From Effusibacillus pohliae DSM 22757 (lineage in GTDB: Bacteria; Bacillota; Bacilli; Tumebacillales; Effusibacillaceae), in the NCBI RefSeq assembly GCF_000376225.1, contig NZ_AQXL01000130.1:46234-110233 (forward strand): DNA of 64,000 nucleotides, read 5' to 3'. The notes below the pieces were generated by a model. It searched no databases. It was not told the DNA's origin and saw only the letters and a list, made by a program, of their open reading frames with translations. Positions 1-7,864 of the stretch are shown here, piece by piece (positions within the stretch are counted from its first letter, which is position 1; each line of letters opens with the position of its first letter). Position numbers and translations under genes: made by a program.

Positions 1-592
1 TCTTGCTGATTTCTTTGAAACCGGACTCCAGCATGATGACAGTGACAATAATGGAAATCGCGATCGCCATCCCGTAGATTGACAGCCTGTCACCCAGCCA
101 AATGTAGAAAATCGGCCCGAGTGCCACTTTGGGAAGCGCATTTAACACAACCAGATACGGGTCCAGCACTTTCGACAAAAACGCGGACCACCATAAAAGA
201 ATCGCCAACAAAGTTCCGATGATCATCGACACGCAAAAACCGAGCAACGTTTCCTGACCTGTGATCAAAGTGTGGTTGAGAATCTTCCCCTTCAACAGGA
301 GATCGCTGAAAGACGATACAATTTGCGAAGGCATGCCGGTGAGCATTGAATCAACCCAATGCAACCTTGCGGACAATTCCCATCCCGCAAGAAAAACGGC
401 CAAAACAAGTAACCGTGCCATGCGAATCCACAGCAGCCTGCGCTTTTGCTGTTGCAAGTATTGCAGGTAGGGCGCACTACATTCAGGAAGTTGTTGTGCA
501 GCGGATGCTGCCGTTTTTGCCACATACAGATCGGCGCTTTGAACCGGCTCGAGGTTTGCAGTTTCGAACTTCTCGGTATTAAACGCGGACAT
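1..592 (-). CDS. ABC transporter permease, nitrate/sulfonate/taurine (SsuC/TauC) type, 3' part outside window
   Basis: Partial gene; the start is in the window and the coding region runs off the left edge after about 197 codons. The reading frame begins MSAFNTEKFE, has a hydrophilic N-terminal tail of about 55 residues, a first membrane segment around LLVLAVFLAGWELSA, and further segments with the pattern typical of SsuC/TauC permeases (DPYLVVLNALPKVALGPIF, then IYGMAIAISIIVTVI). It would form the membrane channel of the importer with the ATPase and lipoprotein encoded just upstream. Its ATG lies 14 bp inside the ATPase gene, indicating translational coupling. The substrate cannot be told from sequence; the family takes sulfonates, nitrate or pyrimidine precursors. 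Confidence 0.85.
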   Translation of the reverse strand, partial: MSAFNTEKFETANLEPVQSADLYVAKTAASAAQQLPECSAPYLQYLQQQKRRLLWIRMARLLVLAVFLAGWELSARLHWVDSMLTGMPSQIVSSFSDLLLKGKILNHTLITGQETLLGFCVSMIIGTLLAILLWWSAFLSKVLDPYLVVLNALPKVALGPIFYIWLGDRLSIYGMAIAISIIVTVIMLESGFKEISK

Positions 593-1349
593 TGTCTTCC
601 AATTCCCCCCATATCGTATTGAAATAATCGTTATATTCCGGAGCCTGCCGAGTGAAAAACGGCGACGGACGTCCCCCGGCAAATTCAATCCGGTGGTCCG
701 CCTTGATCGTGCTTGGCCGGCGGGACATGACGATCACCCGGTCCGCCATCGAGATTGCCTCCGAAATGTCATGGGTCACTAAAATAACTGTTTTTCCCTG
801 CTCCCTCAAAATGCTTGATATTTCATCCGCCAATGCCAGGCGGGTCTGGTAATCAAGCGCGGAGAACGGTTCGTCGAGCAGAAGGATATCCGGTTGAACG
901 ACTAATGTTCGAATCAGTGCCACCCGCTGGCGCATCCCCCCGGAAAGTTGTTTCGGGCTATGGTGGGCAAATCCGCCAAGCCCGTACCGATTCAACAACT
1001 CCAATGCCCGCTCTGTCGCTTCCTTTCGGTCCATGCCGCGGATTTCCGCCCCGACCAATAAGTTATGCAAAACATCCCGCCATTCAAAAAGGTGGTCGTG
1101 CTGCAACATATACCCGATGCGTTTCGACGGTTCCTTAACACGCTCCCCGAATAAGCGCACTTCCCCTTCTGTTGGCTGGATTAATCCAGAGATCAGGGAA
1201 AGCAGCGTGCTCTTCCCACAACCACTGGGGCCCACAATGCTGATAAATTCTCCCTCTTCAATCGAAAGGTTAATATTCCGCAGCGCTTCCGTTTCCTCTT
1301 TCATCGTAAAATACCGCAATGAGACTTCGCGCAGTTCAATTTGAGCCAT
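579..1349 (-). CDS. ABC transporter ATP-binding protein (SsuB/TauB/NrtD type)
   Basis: A 256-residue importer ATPase. Walker A is GPSGCGKST near residue 40, the signature is LSGGMRQRVALIRTL, Walker B is ILLLDEPFSALD, and the H-loop histidine is in LVTHDISEA. The length and the FSALD Walker B pattern are typical of the SsuB/TauB/NrtD subfamily. GGAGG just upstream of the ATG supports the start. It overlaps the permease gene by 14 bp and lies 69 bp after the binding-protein gene, giving the order NIF3-like, binding protein, ATPase, permease. It energises uptake of the ligand caught by the neighbouring lipoprotein; the substrate is not determinable. Confidence 0.95.
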   Translation of the reverse strand: MAQIELREVSLRYFTMKEETEALRNINLSIEEGEFISIVGPSGCGKSTLLSLISGLIQPTEGEVRLFGERVKEPSKRIGYMLQHDHLFEWRDVLHNLLVGAEIRGMDRKEATERALELLNRYGLGGFAHHSPKQLSGGMRQRVALIRTLVVQPDILLLDEPFSALDYQTRLALADEISSILREQGKTVILVTHDISEAISMADRVIVMSRRPSTIKADHRIEFAGGRPSPFFTRQAPEYNDYFNTIWGELEDNVRV

Positions 1350-1418
1350 GAAACTCCTCCCTCTAAGCTACTTTGCCGCTCTTCATAACTCTCTTGCTTT
1401 CTACTCTTTCCCGTGTCA

Positions 1419-2468
1419 TTACTTGCCGCTCTTCCCTGCTTTTTCTGCGAACGTTGTGTCCACCACGTCTTCATACTTGACTTTTTGCTCCGGCTTTAAG
1501 GTGCCTGATTCAATCAAAACGTTTTGCAGAATGTTGAGTTGATCCTTTGTCATCACGGGAGTGGCGGGCCACGTATTCAACTTTTTATAGCGTTCGATCG
1601 ACTTGGCGATCAGCTCTTTCGACGATCCTTCAAAATAGGGTGCAATAACCGCAGCCGCCTCATCGGAACTGTGGCTGTTGATCCATTGCGTTGCTTTGTA
1701 AACCGCGTTGGTCCACGCCTGAATCACGTCTGGATGCTTTGCGATGTAATCGGTCGTGGCCACATAGGAAGTTTCCGGGAACGTGCCCATCGCTTCCCCC
1801 ATTGATGCAACGAGATATGCCTTTCCCGATTGCTCCAGCATGGACGCGACCGGTTCAAAAACTTGAATAAAATCGCCTTTCCCGCTTTCAAACGCCCCGA
1901 CCATGGCTGGTGCCGCGATATTCGTAATCACCTCCGCGTTCACGTTATTCTTCTTTAAAACATTCGCCAGCACCATCTGGGGAGCGCTTCCGGGTCTCCA
2001 GCCGACGACCGATTTGCCGCTCACGTCACTCCATTTGAAATTGTCGATTTTTTTGCGCGACAAGAGAAACGATCCGTCAGTGCCCGTCAGTTGATAAAAG
2101 ACTTTGACCTTTTTTTCTCCGTTTTGGTTGAAAACATAAATCGACGTTTCGGGTCCGACCAGTGAAATGTCGGCGGTTCCTGCCAACAAGGCGGCCGTTC
2201 CTTTATCCGACCCTTGCGATGTCACCATATCGACCTGAATACCTTCTTCTTTAAAAAATCCTTTCTCGATTGCGACATAATGCGGAGCGTAGAAGAGGGA
2301 ACGGATGACCTCGGAGAACCGGACGGTTTGAATGTTCTTGGACGGATCCGTCTTGGAACTGTCCTGCATGTTGGAAGTAGATGATGTTGAACCCCCGCAA
2401 CCGGTTAACGAAAAGGCTAATAAGGAAGCAATTGTGAACATGGAAACGAAAAATTGATTCTTTTTCAT
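1419..2468 (-). CDS. ABC transporter substrate-binding lipoprotein (NMT1/THI5/SsuA-like)
   Basis: A 349-residue extracytoplasmic solute-binding protein. The N-terminus MKKNQFF plus a hydrophobic stretch ends in the lipobox LTGCGG, so the mature protein should be lipid-anchored at Cys. The first domain (RSLFYAPHYVAIEKGFFKE, then SQGSDKGTAALLAGTADISL) is the classic NMT1/SsuA-like beginning, and the later WTNAVYKATQWINSH and PVMTKDQLN segments also fit this family. I chose the ATG at 2468 over one six codons upstream because GGAGGG lies 10 bp before it. The ligand could be a sulfonate, nitrate or a thiamine pyrimidine precursor; no neighbour settles this. Confidence 0.9.
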   Translation of the reverse strand: MKKNQFFVSMFTIASLLAFSLTGCGGSTSSTSNMQDSSKTDPSKNIQTVRFSEVIRSLFYAPHYVAIEKGFFKEEGIQVDMVTSQGSDKGTAALLAGTADISLVGPETSIYVFNQNGEKKVKVFYQLTGTDGSFLLSRKKIDNFKWSDVSGKSVVGWRPGSAPQMVLANVLKKNNVNAEVITNIAAPAMVGAFESGKGDFIQVFEPVASMLEQSGKAYLVASMGEAMGTFPETSYVATTDYIAKHPDVIQAWTNAVYKATQWINSHSSDEAAAVIAPYFEGSSKELIAKSIERYKKLNTWPATPVMTKDQLNILQNVLIESGTLKPEQKVKYEDVVDTTFAEKAGKSGK

Positions 2469-2489
2469 AGTTAACTGTCCCTCCATTTC

Positions 2490-3575
2490 TCATTTTAACC
2501 AGAGCAAATTGGATTTGATCTCATCCCCGCCGAGGCGAACCGGATCTTTCATCCCGGCGGGAATTAAGTAACCTAATGCGATTTCCTGCCCGTAAACCTG
2601 AATTTCCTGATGCCCCATTTGTTGCAGCGGGGTGGCAGTAACCCGTTCACGCAGTACATAGACATCCAATCCGGGCAATAAATAATCGAGTGCGTATGCC
2701 AAGGGCATTCCGTTTTCAAGGATCTCGACAGAATGCGGATTGCCTACGATGAATGTCAAGCCAAGACGTTTCGCTTCTTGAACGAGCGGATGAGTCGAGC
2801 GGACGCGGCTGATGCTTGCGATCAACGTGTCTGTCTCGGGATACAAGGAAAGAGCATGGTACAGGTGTTCCGTATTAAACCCGGTGTGCGGAAAGAAGTG
2901 CAAGATATTTTTAACCGGACTGTCCAAGTCTCCGTTGAGCAACAATGCGGAATTGGCGACGGTTGTCTCTTCGATGCAATCGGCGGAACGCACTTCCCGC
3001 TCCGACAAGAGCAGCGCTCTTTCGATGTTGCGCCCGATAAAATGATCCAGACGGCGAATGATGTCTCCGGCCGTCTTGATCTCATCGAGCGCCTTTCCTA
3101 CATGCAAAACATTCCCGTGAATGCCTCCGAAACAAGTATCCGTTTTCTGCACTCTGTGGCCGTGAATAAAAGTGATTCCCGGGTGCAGCCCGTGAAATGC
3201 CTCATGCAGTTCAATAATCGCTATGTCATAGAGGGGCAGATAATTGGTAAACGGCACTCCGCCCGAGTTGGCTGCTTCCGCAACCGGATGATGTACAACC
3301 AAAAGCTCTATGCCCATCGCGGAAGCAAGTTCAATCACCGATTCGGTCATGGTCATGACAACGCCAAGCTTGGTGATTGTTTTCTCCATGTTGCCAAAAA
3401 CCAGTCCCGGTATTTCGATCACGCTTTTCCCAGGGATATGGGAAGTTTTGGTGACCACATAAGGATTGCTGTTCTCCGAAATCTCCCGCCAGTTCATGAC
3501 GACCCGTCCGCGCGTGATGATATTAAGCGCTTCTAACACGGAAGAAACTTTGTACTTGGATGACGCAGTATGCAT
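2490..3575 (-). CDS. NIF3-like dinuclear metal-centre protein
   Basis: A 361-residue protein resembling the NIF3/YqfO-type family. It has the metal-binding signature LLVVHHPVAEA after an N-terminal strand (GLVFGNMEKTI, LGVVMTMTESV), and a C-terminal segment IVGNPHSVEILENGMPLAYA, where the conserved His and Glu of the second metal site would lie. GGGGAG six bases before the ATG supports the start. The function of the NIF3 family is poorly known. Here it is the first gene of the ABC importer operon, 22 bp before the binding-protein start, so it may act on the imported compound; that is inference. Assignment rests on motifs only. Confidence 0.65.
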   Translation of the reverse strand: MHTASSKYKVSSVLEALNIITRGRVVMNWREISENSNPYVVTKTSHIPGKSVIEIPGLVFGNMEKTITKLGVVMTMTESVIELASAMGIELLVVHHPVAEAANSGGVPFTNYLPLYDIAIIELHEAFHGLHPGITFIHGHRVQKTDTCFGGIHGNVLHVGKALDEIKTAGDIIRRLDHFIGRNIERALLLSEREVRSADCIEETTVANSALLLNGDLDSPVKNILHFFPHTGFNTEHLYHALSLYPETDTLIASISRVRSTHPLVQEAKRLGLTFIVGNPHSVEILENGMPLAYALDYLLPGLDVYVLRERVTATPLQQMGHQEIQVYGQEIALGYLIPAGMKDPVRLGGDEIKSNLLWLK

Positions 3576-3611
3576 GCAGACTCCCCTTTCAAGCTTTCAA
3601 GATTGCTGTTT

Positions 3612-3680
3612 ATAAAAAAACCGCCTACCATGCATACCTCAAGCCGTACCCGGCTTAGGAAGTAGTCATGATAAGCGGTT
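3612..3680 (-). terminator. Long hairpin terminator or leader attenuator between the DUF2294 gene and the ABC operon
   Basis: On the minus strand a long imperfect stem begins AACCGC and closes GGCGGTT, followed by seven T residues. An inner stem AAGCCG/CGGCTT forms the apex. It follows the DUF2294 stop by 39 bp and precedes the NIF3-like start by only 37 bp, in which I see no promoter. It may therefore act as an attenuator for the importer operon as well as a terminator. Confidence 0.7.
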
Positions 3681-3718
3681 CTAAAGCCTCTTGGTGAGGT
3701 CTTTATCACCTGCTCATG

Positions 3719-4075
3719 TTACTCTTCAAGCGAATCCTCAAAAATTACGACCGTCGCTGCCATCTCGCTGCGGGGATCATAATCCTTCAGGACCGTTTTA
3801 ATCGGAACACCCACGATCTCTTCAATTCTGTTTGCTAGCTGCCATTTGTTCAGTTCAATTAAGGAACTGTCCACCATACGGGTTAGCGTTCGTTGGGAAT
3901 CATCCAACACTTTCAAGGCCGGAATCCGTTTATGTACCGCACAGATGAGAATCTTGTCTCCTAGAAACTCGATCCGTTGCGAACTGACCCCAATGGCGTA
4001 CATTTCCTGATTGATTGAATTGTATGCCTTTATAATTTCCTGCTTTAGAACGTTAAAAGGTACTCTCACCTTCAC
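3719..4075 (-). CDS. DUF2294 (MpsC-like) family protein
   Basis: A small soluble protein of about 118 residues. The pattern NVLKQEIIKAYNSINQEMY, the central strand LGDKILICAVHK, the helix LTRMVDSSLIELNKWQLANR, and the ending VGVPIKTVLKDYDPRSEMAATVVIFE match DUF2294. This domain is found in Bacilli and has been linked to the MpsABC sodium-dependent membrane-potential system; its biochemical role is not established. An upstream GTG at 4093 is possible, but the GTG at 4075 has GAGGAAG nine bases before it and is preferred. It appears monocistronic, with its own promoter and a strong downstream hairpin. Confidence 0.75.
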   Translation of the reverse strand: MKVRVPFNVLKQEIIKAYNSINQEMYAIGVSSQRIEFLGDKILICAVHKRIPALKVLDDSQRTLTRMVDSSLIELNKWQLANRIEEIVGVPIKTVLKDYDPRSEMAATVVIFEDSLEE

Positions 4076-4160
4076 TGGTTTAATCTTCCTCACAATCTGG
4101 CCCGAGGGAAATTTGGTATTCTCTGATTCGAATGTTGAAAGTTAGAAAGATCTATTGTCT

Positions 4161-4192
4161 ATTATACTAGGCCGAGTAAACTGAATTGTCAA
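4161..4192 (-). promoter_or_regulatory. Probable sigma-A promoter of the DUF2294 gene
   Basis: On the minus strand TTGACA is followed after 17 bp by TAGTAT and after 20 bp by TATAAT. It lies about 85 bp upstream of the preferred start. Confidence 0.55.
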
Positions 4193-4613
4193 GTAAGTCT
4201 AAAAATATCCCGATTGGTATCGGATGTTTGATGGTCCATACCTGTATCGTATCTTCTTTATTCAAAATGGTCCATATTTTACGTTAGGAAACCTAACATG
4301 TTACAATAGGCTGGAGATGAAAGACATTGAGAGCCTGGTGGTGAATACCAAGGGCATCAAGAATGTACGTAGGGTTAAAGGTCACCAAGGAAGCGACCGC
4401 ATAGTACAAAAGGGATCAAGAGATCATATTACCAATCCCTAATTACCAAGTATCGGACTTGGAGTGACTTAATAGTGTCTTTTTTTATGGGAGGCCGGAA
4501 GTATTATTTTTGGGATAGAATAAAGCAGGAGACCGCATTTGTCTGTCGAACCAGTAGAAAAGACTGGAAATATCAACGTGCAAGCGGGAATCTCGCCGAC
4601 GAGAGGAGCCGGA
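4193..4613. other. Gene-poor intergenic region with a promoter-embedded palindrome
   Basis: About 420 bp without a convincing gene. It contains the perfect palindrome GTTAGG-AAA-CCTAAC at 4283-4297, immediately followed by a -10-like TACAAT at 4302-4307, so it looks like a repressor operator. The only frame after it (starting ATGAAAGAC at 4318) has no usable ribosome binding site and no recognisable domain. A T-run near 4481 follows a weak stem. The upstream TTG start of the next gene (4539) also falls here. Confidence 0.4.
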
Positions 4614-5291
4614 ATGTTGGAAAAAGACCGTCACAATCAATGGGATCCGGAAGAATTGAGTCCGATCAGGGATAAAGTATACCAGTATATCAAACAGGCG
4701 ATTCTGAACGGCGAATTGAAAGCGGGCGAGCGAATCGTCGAACGGGAGTTGGCCGACAAGCTGAATATCAGCCGCACGCCAATCCGGGAAGCGTTGTTTC
4801 GATTGGAGTCGCAAGGATTCGTAAAAACGCTTCCCCGCAAAGGAGTCGTCGTGTCCCAACTTTCGCCTGACGAGGTGGTGGAACTATTCACCATCATGTC
4901 CGCCCTGGGGGGATTGGCTGTCAAACTGGCAGCCCAGAAAATCGACCCGGAACACCGCTTCCAGCTGGATCTGATGATCGCTGAGATCGACAATGTGTTG
5001 GCAGGGCAGGAGACGGGCAAAGACCTGAACCAGTTTCACTTGGAGATCGCCGACACCATCTACAAATCGGCAAAAAGCCCGAAACTGTACGAAATGGTCA
5101 GCAGCCTGTACGAGTATATCCGGGCGTTCGCCCATCTCAGCCATGAACAGCCGGGCCGCAGACAGCAAGCGCTGCGGGAACACCGCGATATCGCGCTGGC
5201 GGTGCGCAACGGGGAAGCGGAACTGGCCGAGAATCTGATGAAGATCCATATCGAAAACTCGAAAAAAGCATATCTGGCATCGTTACAATAG
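4614..5291 (+). CDS. GntR-family transcriptional regulator with FCD effector domain (paralogue 1)
   Basis: A regulator of about 225 residues. The winged helix near residues 15-80 shows SPIRDKVYQYIKQAI, ERELADKLNISRTPIREALF and PRKGVVVSQLS, the hallmark of the FadR subfamily. The remainder is an alpha-helical FCD ligand-binding domain. I prefer ATG 4614, preceded by GAGGAG, because the second copy at 13584 starts at the equivalent place; a TTG at 4539 with AGGAG would add 25 residues. It points towards the convergent transporter gene at 5304-6707. It is a likely binder of the GTATAC-centred palindromes nearby; its ligand is unknown. Confidence 0.9.
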   Translation: MLEKDRHNQWDPEELSPIRDKVYQYIKQAILNGELKAGERIVERELADKLNISRTPIREALFRLESQGFVKTLPRKGVVVSQLSPDEVVELFTIMSALGGLAVKLAAQKIDPEHRFQLDLMIAEIDNVLAGQETGKDLNQFHLEIADTIYKSAKSPKLYEMVSSLYEYIRAFAHLSHEQPGRRQQALREHRDIALAVRNGEAELAENLMKIHIENSKKAYLASLQ

Positions 5292-5303
5292 TCGGAAGGT
5301 GCG

Positions 5304-6707
5304 TCAGAACAACAGTACGACCGTCAGCAGCAGCAACAGCAAAAAGCAGACGGTAAACGGCCAGCTCCAAAGCGAGATGCGGAACGGATTTTCCTTGATG
5401 AGGGACGACATAATGCCAAGTGTGGCGTTAAACGGTCCCATGATGAAAGTCGTCACCGCTCCGCCCAGCAGGGCGAGCGTCAGAGCGTTGGCCGAGACGG
5501 ACAGGCTGGCCGGATCGAGCGATTGCGCCAGCAGCGTGATCGCCACCACCGGGTGCATCCCCAAGTAGGCCAGTACAAGCGGCAGCAGCGGCAAGCAAGC
5601 GAGAAACGCTCCCACTCCGATCGCCCGTTCGATTTGCAGCACCGCCCCGTTGATCGTTTCGCTATAGCCGGACAGTTGCAACGCCTTGACAAAAAATCCG
5701 GCGCTCAAAAAAATGGCGAATTGCTCCCCCATCTTCGGAATCTGCACGGTAACATGGTTGTGCACCTCCCGCCAAAACGATTTTGCTTGCCCCAACAGCA
5801 TCGCCCAGGCGAATGCAAACGGCAGGCTGAGGATCGTCACGGTGGTCACGAGTCCGAACGGAAGCCAGTGCTCAAGCACCACCACCAGCATGAGAAAGAG
5901 AATGACTGCTCCCGCAAGTTCTGTCAATTTTTGTTTTGACGGAGAATGGCTGCCGCTGCACGTGGCCGAGTCCGCCGTGGCCGCCAATTCCCGCAATGAA
6001 ATTTCGGCTTTCGTTTCAAGCGGAAGCCGCTTTTTTGCGACCTGGTGGCCGGCAACTTGTTGCAGGAGCCAATCGAGCAGCAAGCTGACGACGCTCAACC
6101 CGAACAATAAGGGAAACATCCGCAACCAGTTCGCTTTCGTCAGGTCCATGACGACGCCGACGATCGGGGCCACCGGCGTCCACAAAATCGGCAGGGCATA
6201 GCCGTGAATCATACCGAGTGAGGTAAACCGTTTGCTGTTGCGGATGCCAAACCGGGTCACCGCTCCTTGCACACTGTAGTACATCAGCGGGAGGGTGGCC
6301 AGGTTCAAAAAACTGCTCAGGAAAAAAGCCAGCCCCGACACCGTCCGGTACAGCTGCTGCGGAGTGTTGACCCGCCGCTGCAGCACTTGCTCAATCGCCG
6401 TGTTGTAGCCGCCCAATGGAATCGGCAGGGCCAGCAGCGGAATCAGCGCAAACAAACTTAACAGATTGAGCATCCCGCCATAAGCGGTTACATACGAGTA
6501 CCAGTCGATGTGTCCGCTCCACAGCATCAGACTGCCGGTCAGCAGAAACAGTCCGGTCAGAGCCTGTACCAGACGGGACGAACCGGGAATCGACAGGATC
6601 ACCGCGAGCAGCGAAAGCAGGGAGATCACCGGGACCAACCCCTGCAGGCGAAAAAGGGTTGCGATCAGATATAGGCCGATCAGGGATAGAAACAGGAACG
6701 GTTTCAT
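5304..6707 (-). CDS. Multi-spanning membrane transporter of unknown substrate (ion-transporter superfamily-like)
   Basis: A 467-residue integral membrane protein with about 11-12 hydrophobic segments, split by a hydrophilic loop near residues 215-260. The halves show the pseudo-repeat layout of IT-superfamily carriers; a helix-breaking segment VVAITLLAQSLDPASLSVSA and a following small-residue region (LLGGAVTTFIMGPFNATLG) may form the substrate pathway. I cannot name the family with certainty. It is transcribed away from a GTATAC-type operator at 6754-6766 overlapping its promoter, which ties it to the GntR regulon and suggests it moves the pathway's substrate or product. Confidence 0.75.
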   Translation of the reverse strand: MKPFLFLSLIGLYLIATLFRLQGLVPVISLLSLLAVILSIPGSSRLVQALTGLFLLTGSLMLWSGHIDWYSYVTAYGGMLNLLSLFALIPLLALPIPLGGYNTAIEQVLQRRVNTPQQLYRTVSGLAFFLSSFLNLATLPLMYYSVQGAVTRFGIRNSKRFTSLGMIHGYALPILWTPVAPIVGVVMDLTKANWLRMFPLLFGLSVVSLLLDWLLQQVAGHQVAKKRLPLETKAEISLRELAATADSATCSGSHSPSKQKLTELAGAVILFLMLVVVLEHWLPFGLVTTVTILSLPFAFAWAMLLGQAKSFWREVHNHVTVQIPKMGEQFAIFLSAGFFVKALQLSGYSETINGAVLQIERAIGVGAFLACLPLLPLVLAYLGMHPVVAITLLAQSLDPASLSVSANALTLALLGGAVTTFIMGPFNATLGIMSSLIKENPFRISLWSWPFTVCFLLLLLLTVVLLF

Positions 6708-6753
6708 AGGATCACCGGCTTTGGTTGGATTCTGTGTTTAACATTTTTGTATA

Positions 6754-6766
6754 TTGTATACCAAAC
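6754..6766 (-). promoter_or_regulatory. GntR-type operator in the promoter of the membrane transporter
   Basis: On the minus strand the site reads GTTTGGTATACAA, one mismatch from the palindrome TTTGGTATACCAAA. It overlaps a TATACAAT -10 region with a TTGTTC-like -35 about 18 bp further upstream, the expected place for a repressor. Confidence 0.6.
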
Positions 6767-6888
6767 AGCTGGGCTTGAGAACAAGTGAAGCGATTGTGTC
6801 GGATGCGGTCGAATCTCCGGATTTCTTGGGGAATCCTTGATTTAGAAATATTTTCTAGTGGTCAGGTTGAAAAAAATTTTCAAAGAAT

Positions 6889-6940
6889 ATTCATATTTTG
6901 CGGACGATTTGCTATGATGTTGGTAGGTTGGTATACAAAA
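6889..6940 (+). promoter_or_regulatory. Promoter and GntR-type operator upstream of the creatininase-family gene
   Basis: TTCATA is followed after about 17 bp by TATGAT (6913-6918). TTGGTATACAAAA lies at 6928-6940, just downstream of the predicted transcription start. The operator differs from the perfect copy at 9472 by one base in its right half. Confidence 0.55.
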
Positions 6941-6982
6941 CACAATTTTGACTGTTAGGTCGAGAAGCAGGAGGTTGCGCGC

Positions 6983-7735
6983 ATGAAATCCTATCTTCTC
7001 ACTGAAATGACCTGGCCGGAGGTGAAGCAAGCCCTCGAGACGGTCAAACTGGCGATCATACCGGTGGGCGCTCACGAACAGCACGGTCCTCACATGAAAG
7101 AAAGCTGCGACGCTGTACTGGCAGCCGAAATGGCGAAAAAACTGGCGGAACGGTTGCACCCGCACGTTCTGGTGACGCCTCCCGTCAACTTTGGCGTTTC
7201 GATTCACCACATCGAGTTTCCGGGAACGATCACTTTGCAGCCGGATACGCTGATCCGCCTGTTGCGGGATATCGTGTGGTCCTTGCAGCAGCACGGCATC
7301 GGCAAGTTTCTGTTGCTCAATTCGCACGGCGGGAATCAATCGACACTGAGCGTCGCCTGCACGATTTTGACGCATGAGCTGGGGGCGGAGCTTTATTACG
7401 CGAAAACCACCGCATCCGCCAGGGAAGCGATGAAGAAGCATATCACGTCGACGCTGTACGGCCACAGTTGTGAACGCGAGGTGTCGGAAGCGCTTTACCT
7501 GGCTCCCCATCTGGTGCATCCCGACCGGCTGGAAAAAGGGGATATCCGGGAAGGACGCTGGCGCCTGCTGCGTCCGGGCCATGCTGTGCAAGGAACATAC
7601 CGGTATCAAGAAATGACGGCCAACGGCTGCATCGGCGACGCTACCCGGGCAAGCTACGAAGCAGGCAAGGACATTGTGGAAGAAGCGCTGCACAACCTCA
7701 CCGAGTCGCTGCGGCAAATTTTGCAAATCGATTAG
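6983..7735 (+). CDS. Creatininase-family amidohydrolase
   Basis: A 250-residue protein of the creatininase/MftE superfamily. The metal-binding motif is GAHEQHGPHMK (residues 29-39), with Glu32, His34 and Asp43 as likely ligands; NSHGGNQS supplies His115, and HSCEREVSEAL the later acidic residue. The family cleaves cyclic or linear amides (creatinine, formamides, mycofactocin precursor). The usual aspartate-rich loop after HGPH is altered to MKESCDA, so the substrate may be unusual. AGGAGG 12 bp before ATG 6983 supports the start. It is co-directional with the transporter at 7865 and has a GntR-type operator in its promoter. Confidence 0.85.
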   Translation: MKSYLLTEMTWPEVKQALETVKLAIIPVGAHEQHGPHMKESCDAVLAAEMAKKLAERLHPHVLVTPPVNFGVSIHHIEFPGTITLQPDTLIRLLRDIVWSLQQHGIGKFLLLNSHGGNQSTLSVACTILTHELGAELYYAKTTASAREAMKKHITSTLYGHSCEREVSEALYLAPHLVHPDRLEKGDIREGRWRLLRPGHAVQGTYRYQEMTANGCIGDATRASYEAGKDIVEEALHNLTESLRQILQID

Positions 7736-7802
7736 GACAGATTAGGACAAACAGAAGGGATTTACAACGCGTATCCTGAATTTGCAACCCAATTCGCGGA
7801 AA

Positions 7803-7860
7803 TACCCAAAGGGCATTAGTCGCGCCAAGGCACCAGAGGTGCCAGGTCGCGCTAAAGGAG
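7803..7860 (+). other. Structured intergenic segment before the transporter gene
   Basis: GGCACC-aga-GGTGCC (7829-7843) forms a perfect stem, flanked by TTAGTCGCGCC and GGTCGCGCTAA, which pair with bulges. The ribosome binding site of the next gene abuts its 3' side. It lacks a T-run. The first 24 bases resemble a segment at 30036. Confidence 0.4.
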
Positions 7861-7864
7861 GTGA

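Noticed and set aside
4224..4442. A 72-codon frame after the orphan palindrome
   Set aside because: The start lies upstream of the palindrome and -10; no ribosome binding site or domain supports translation.
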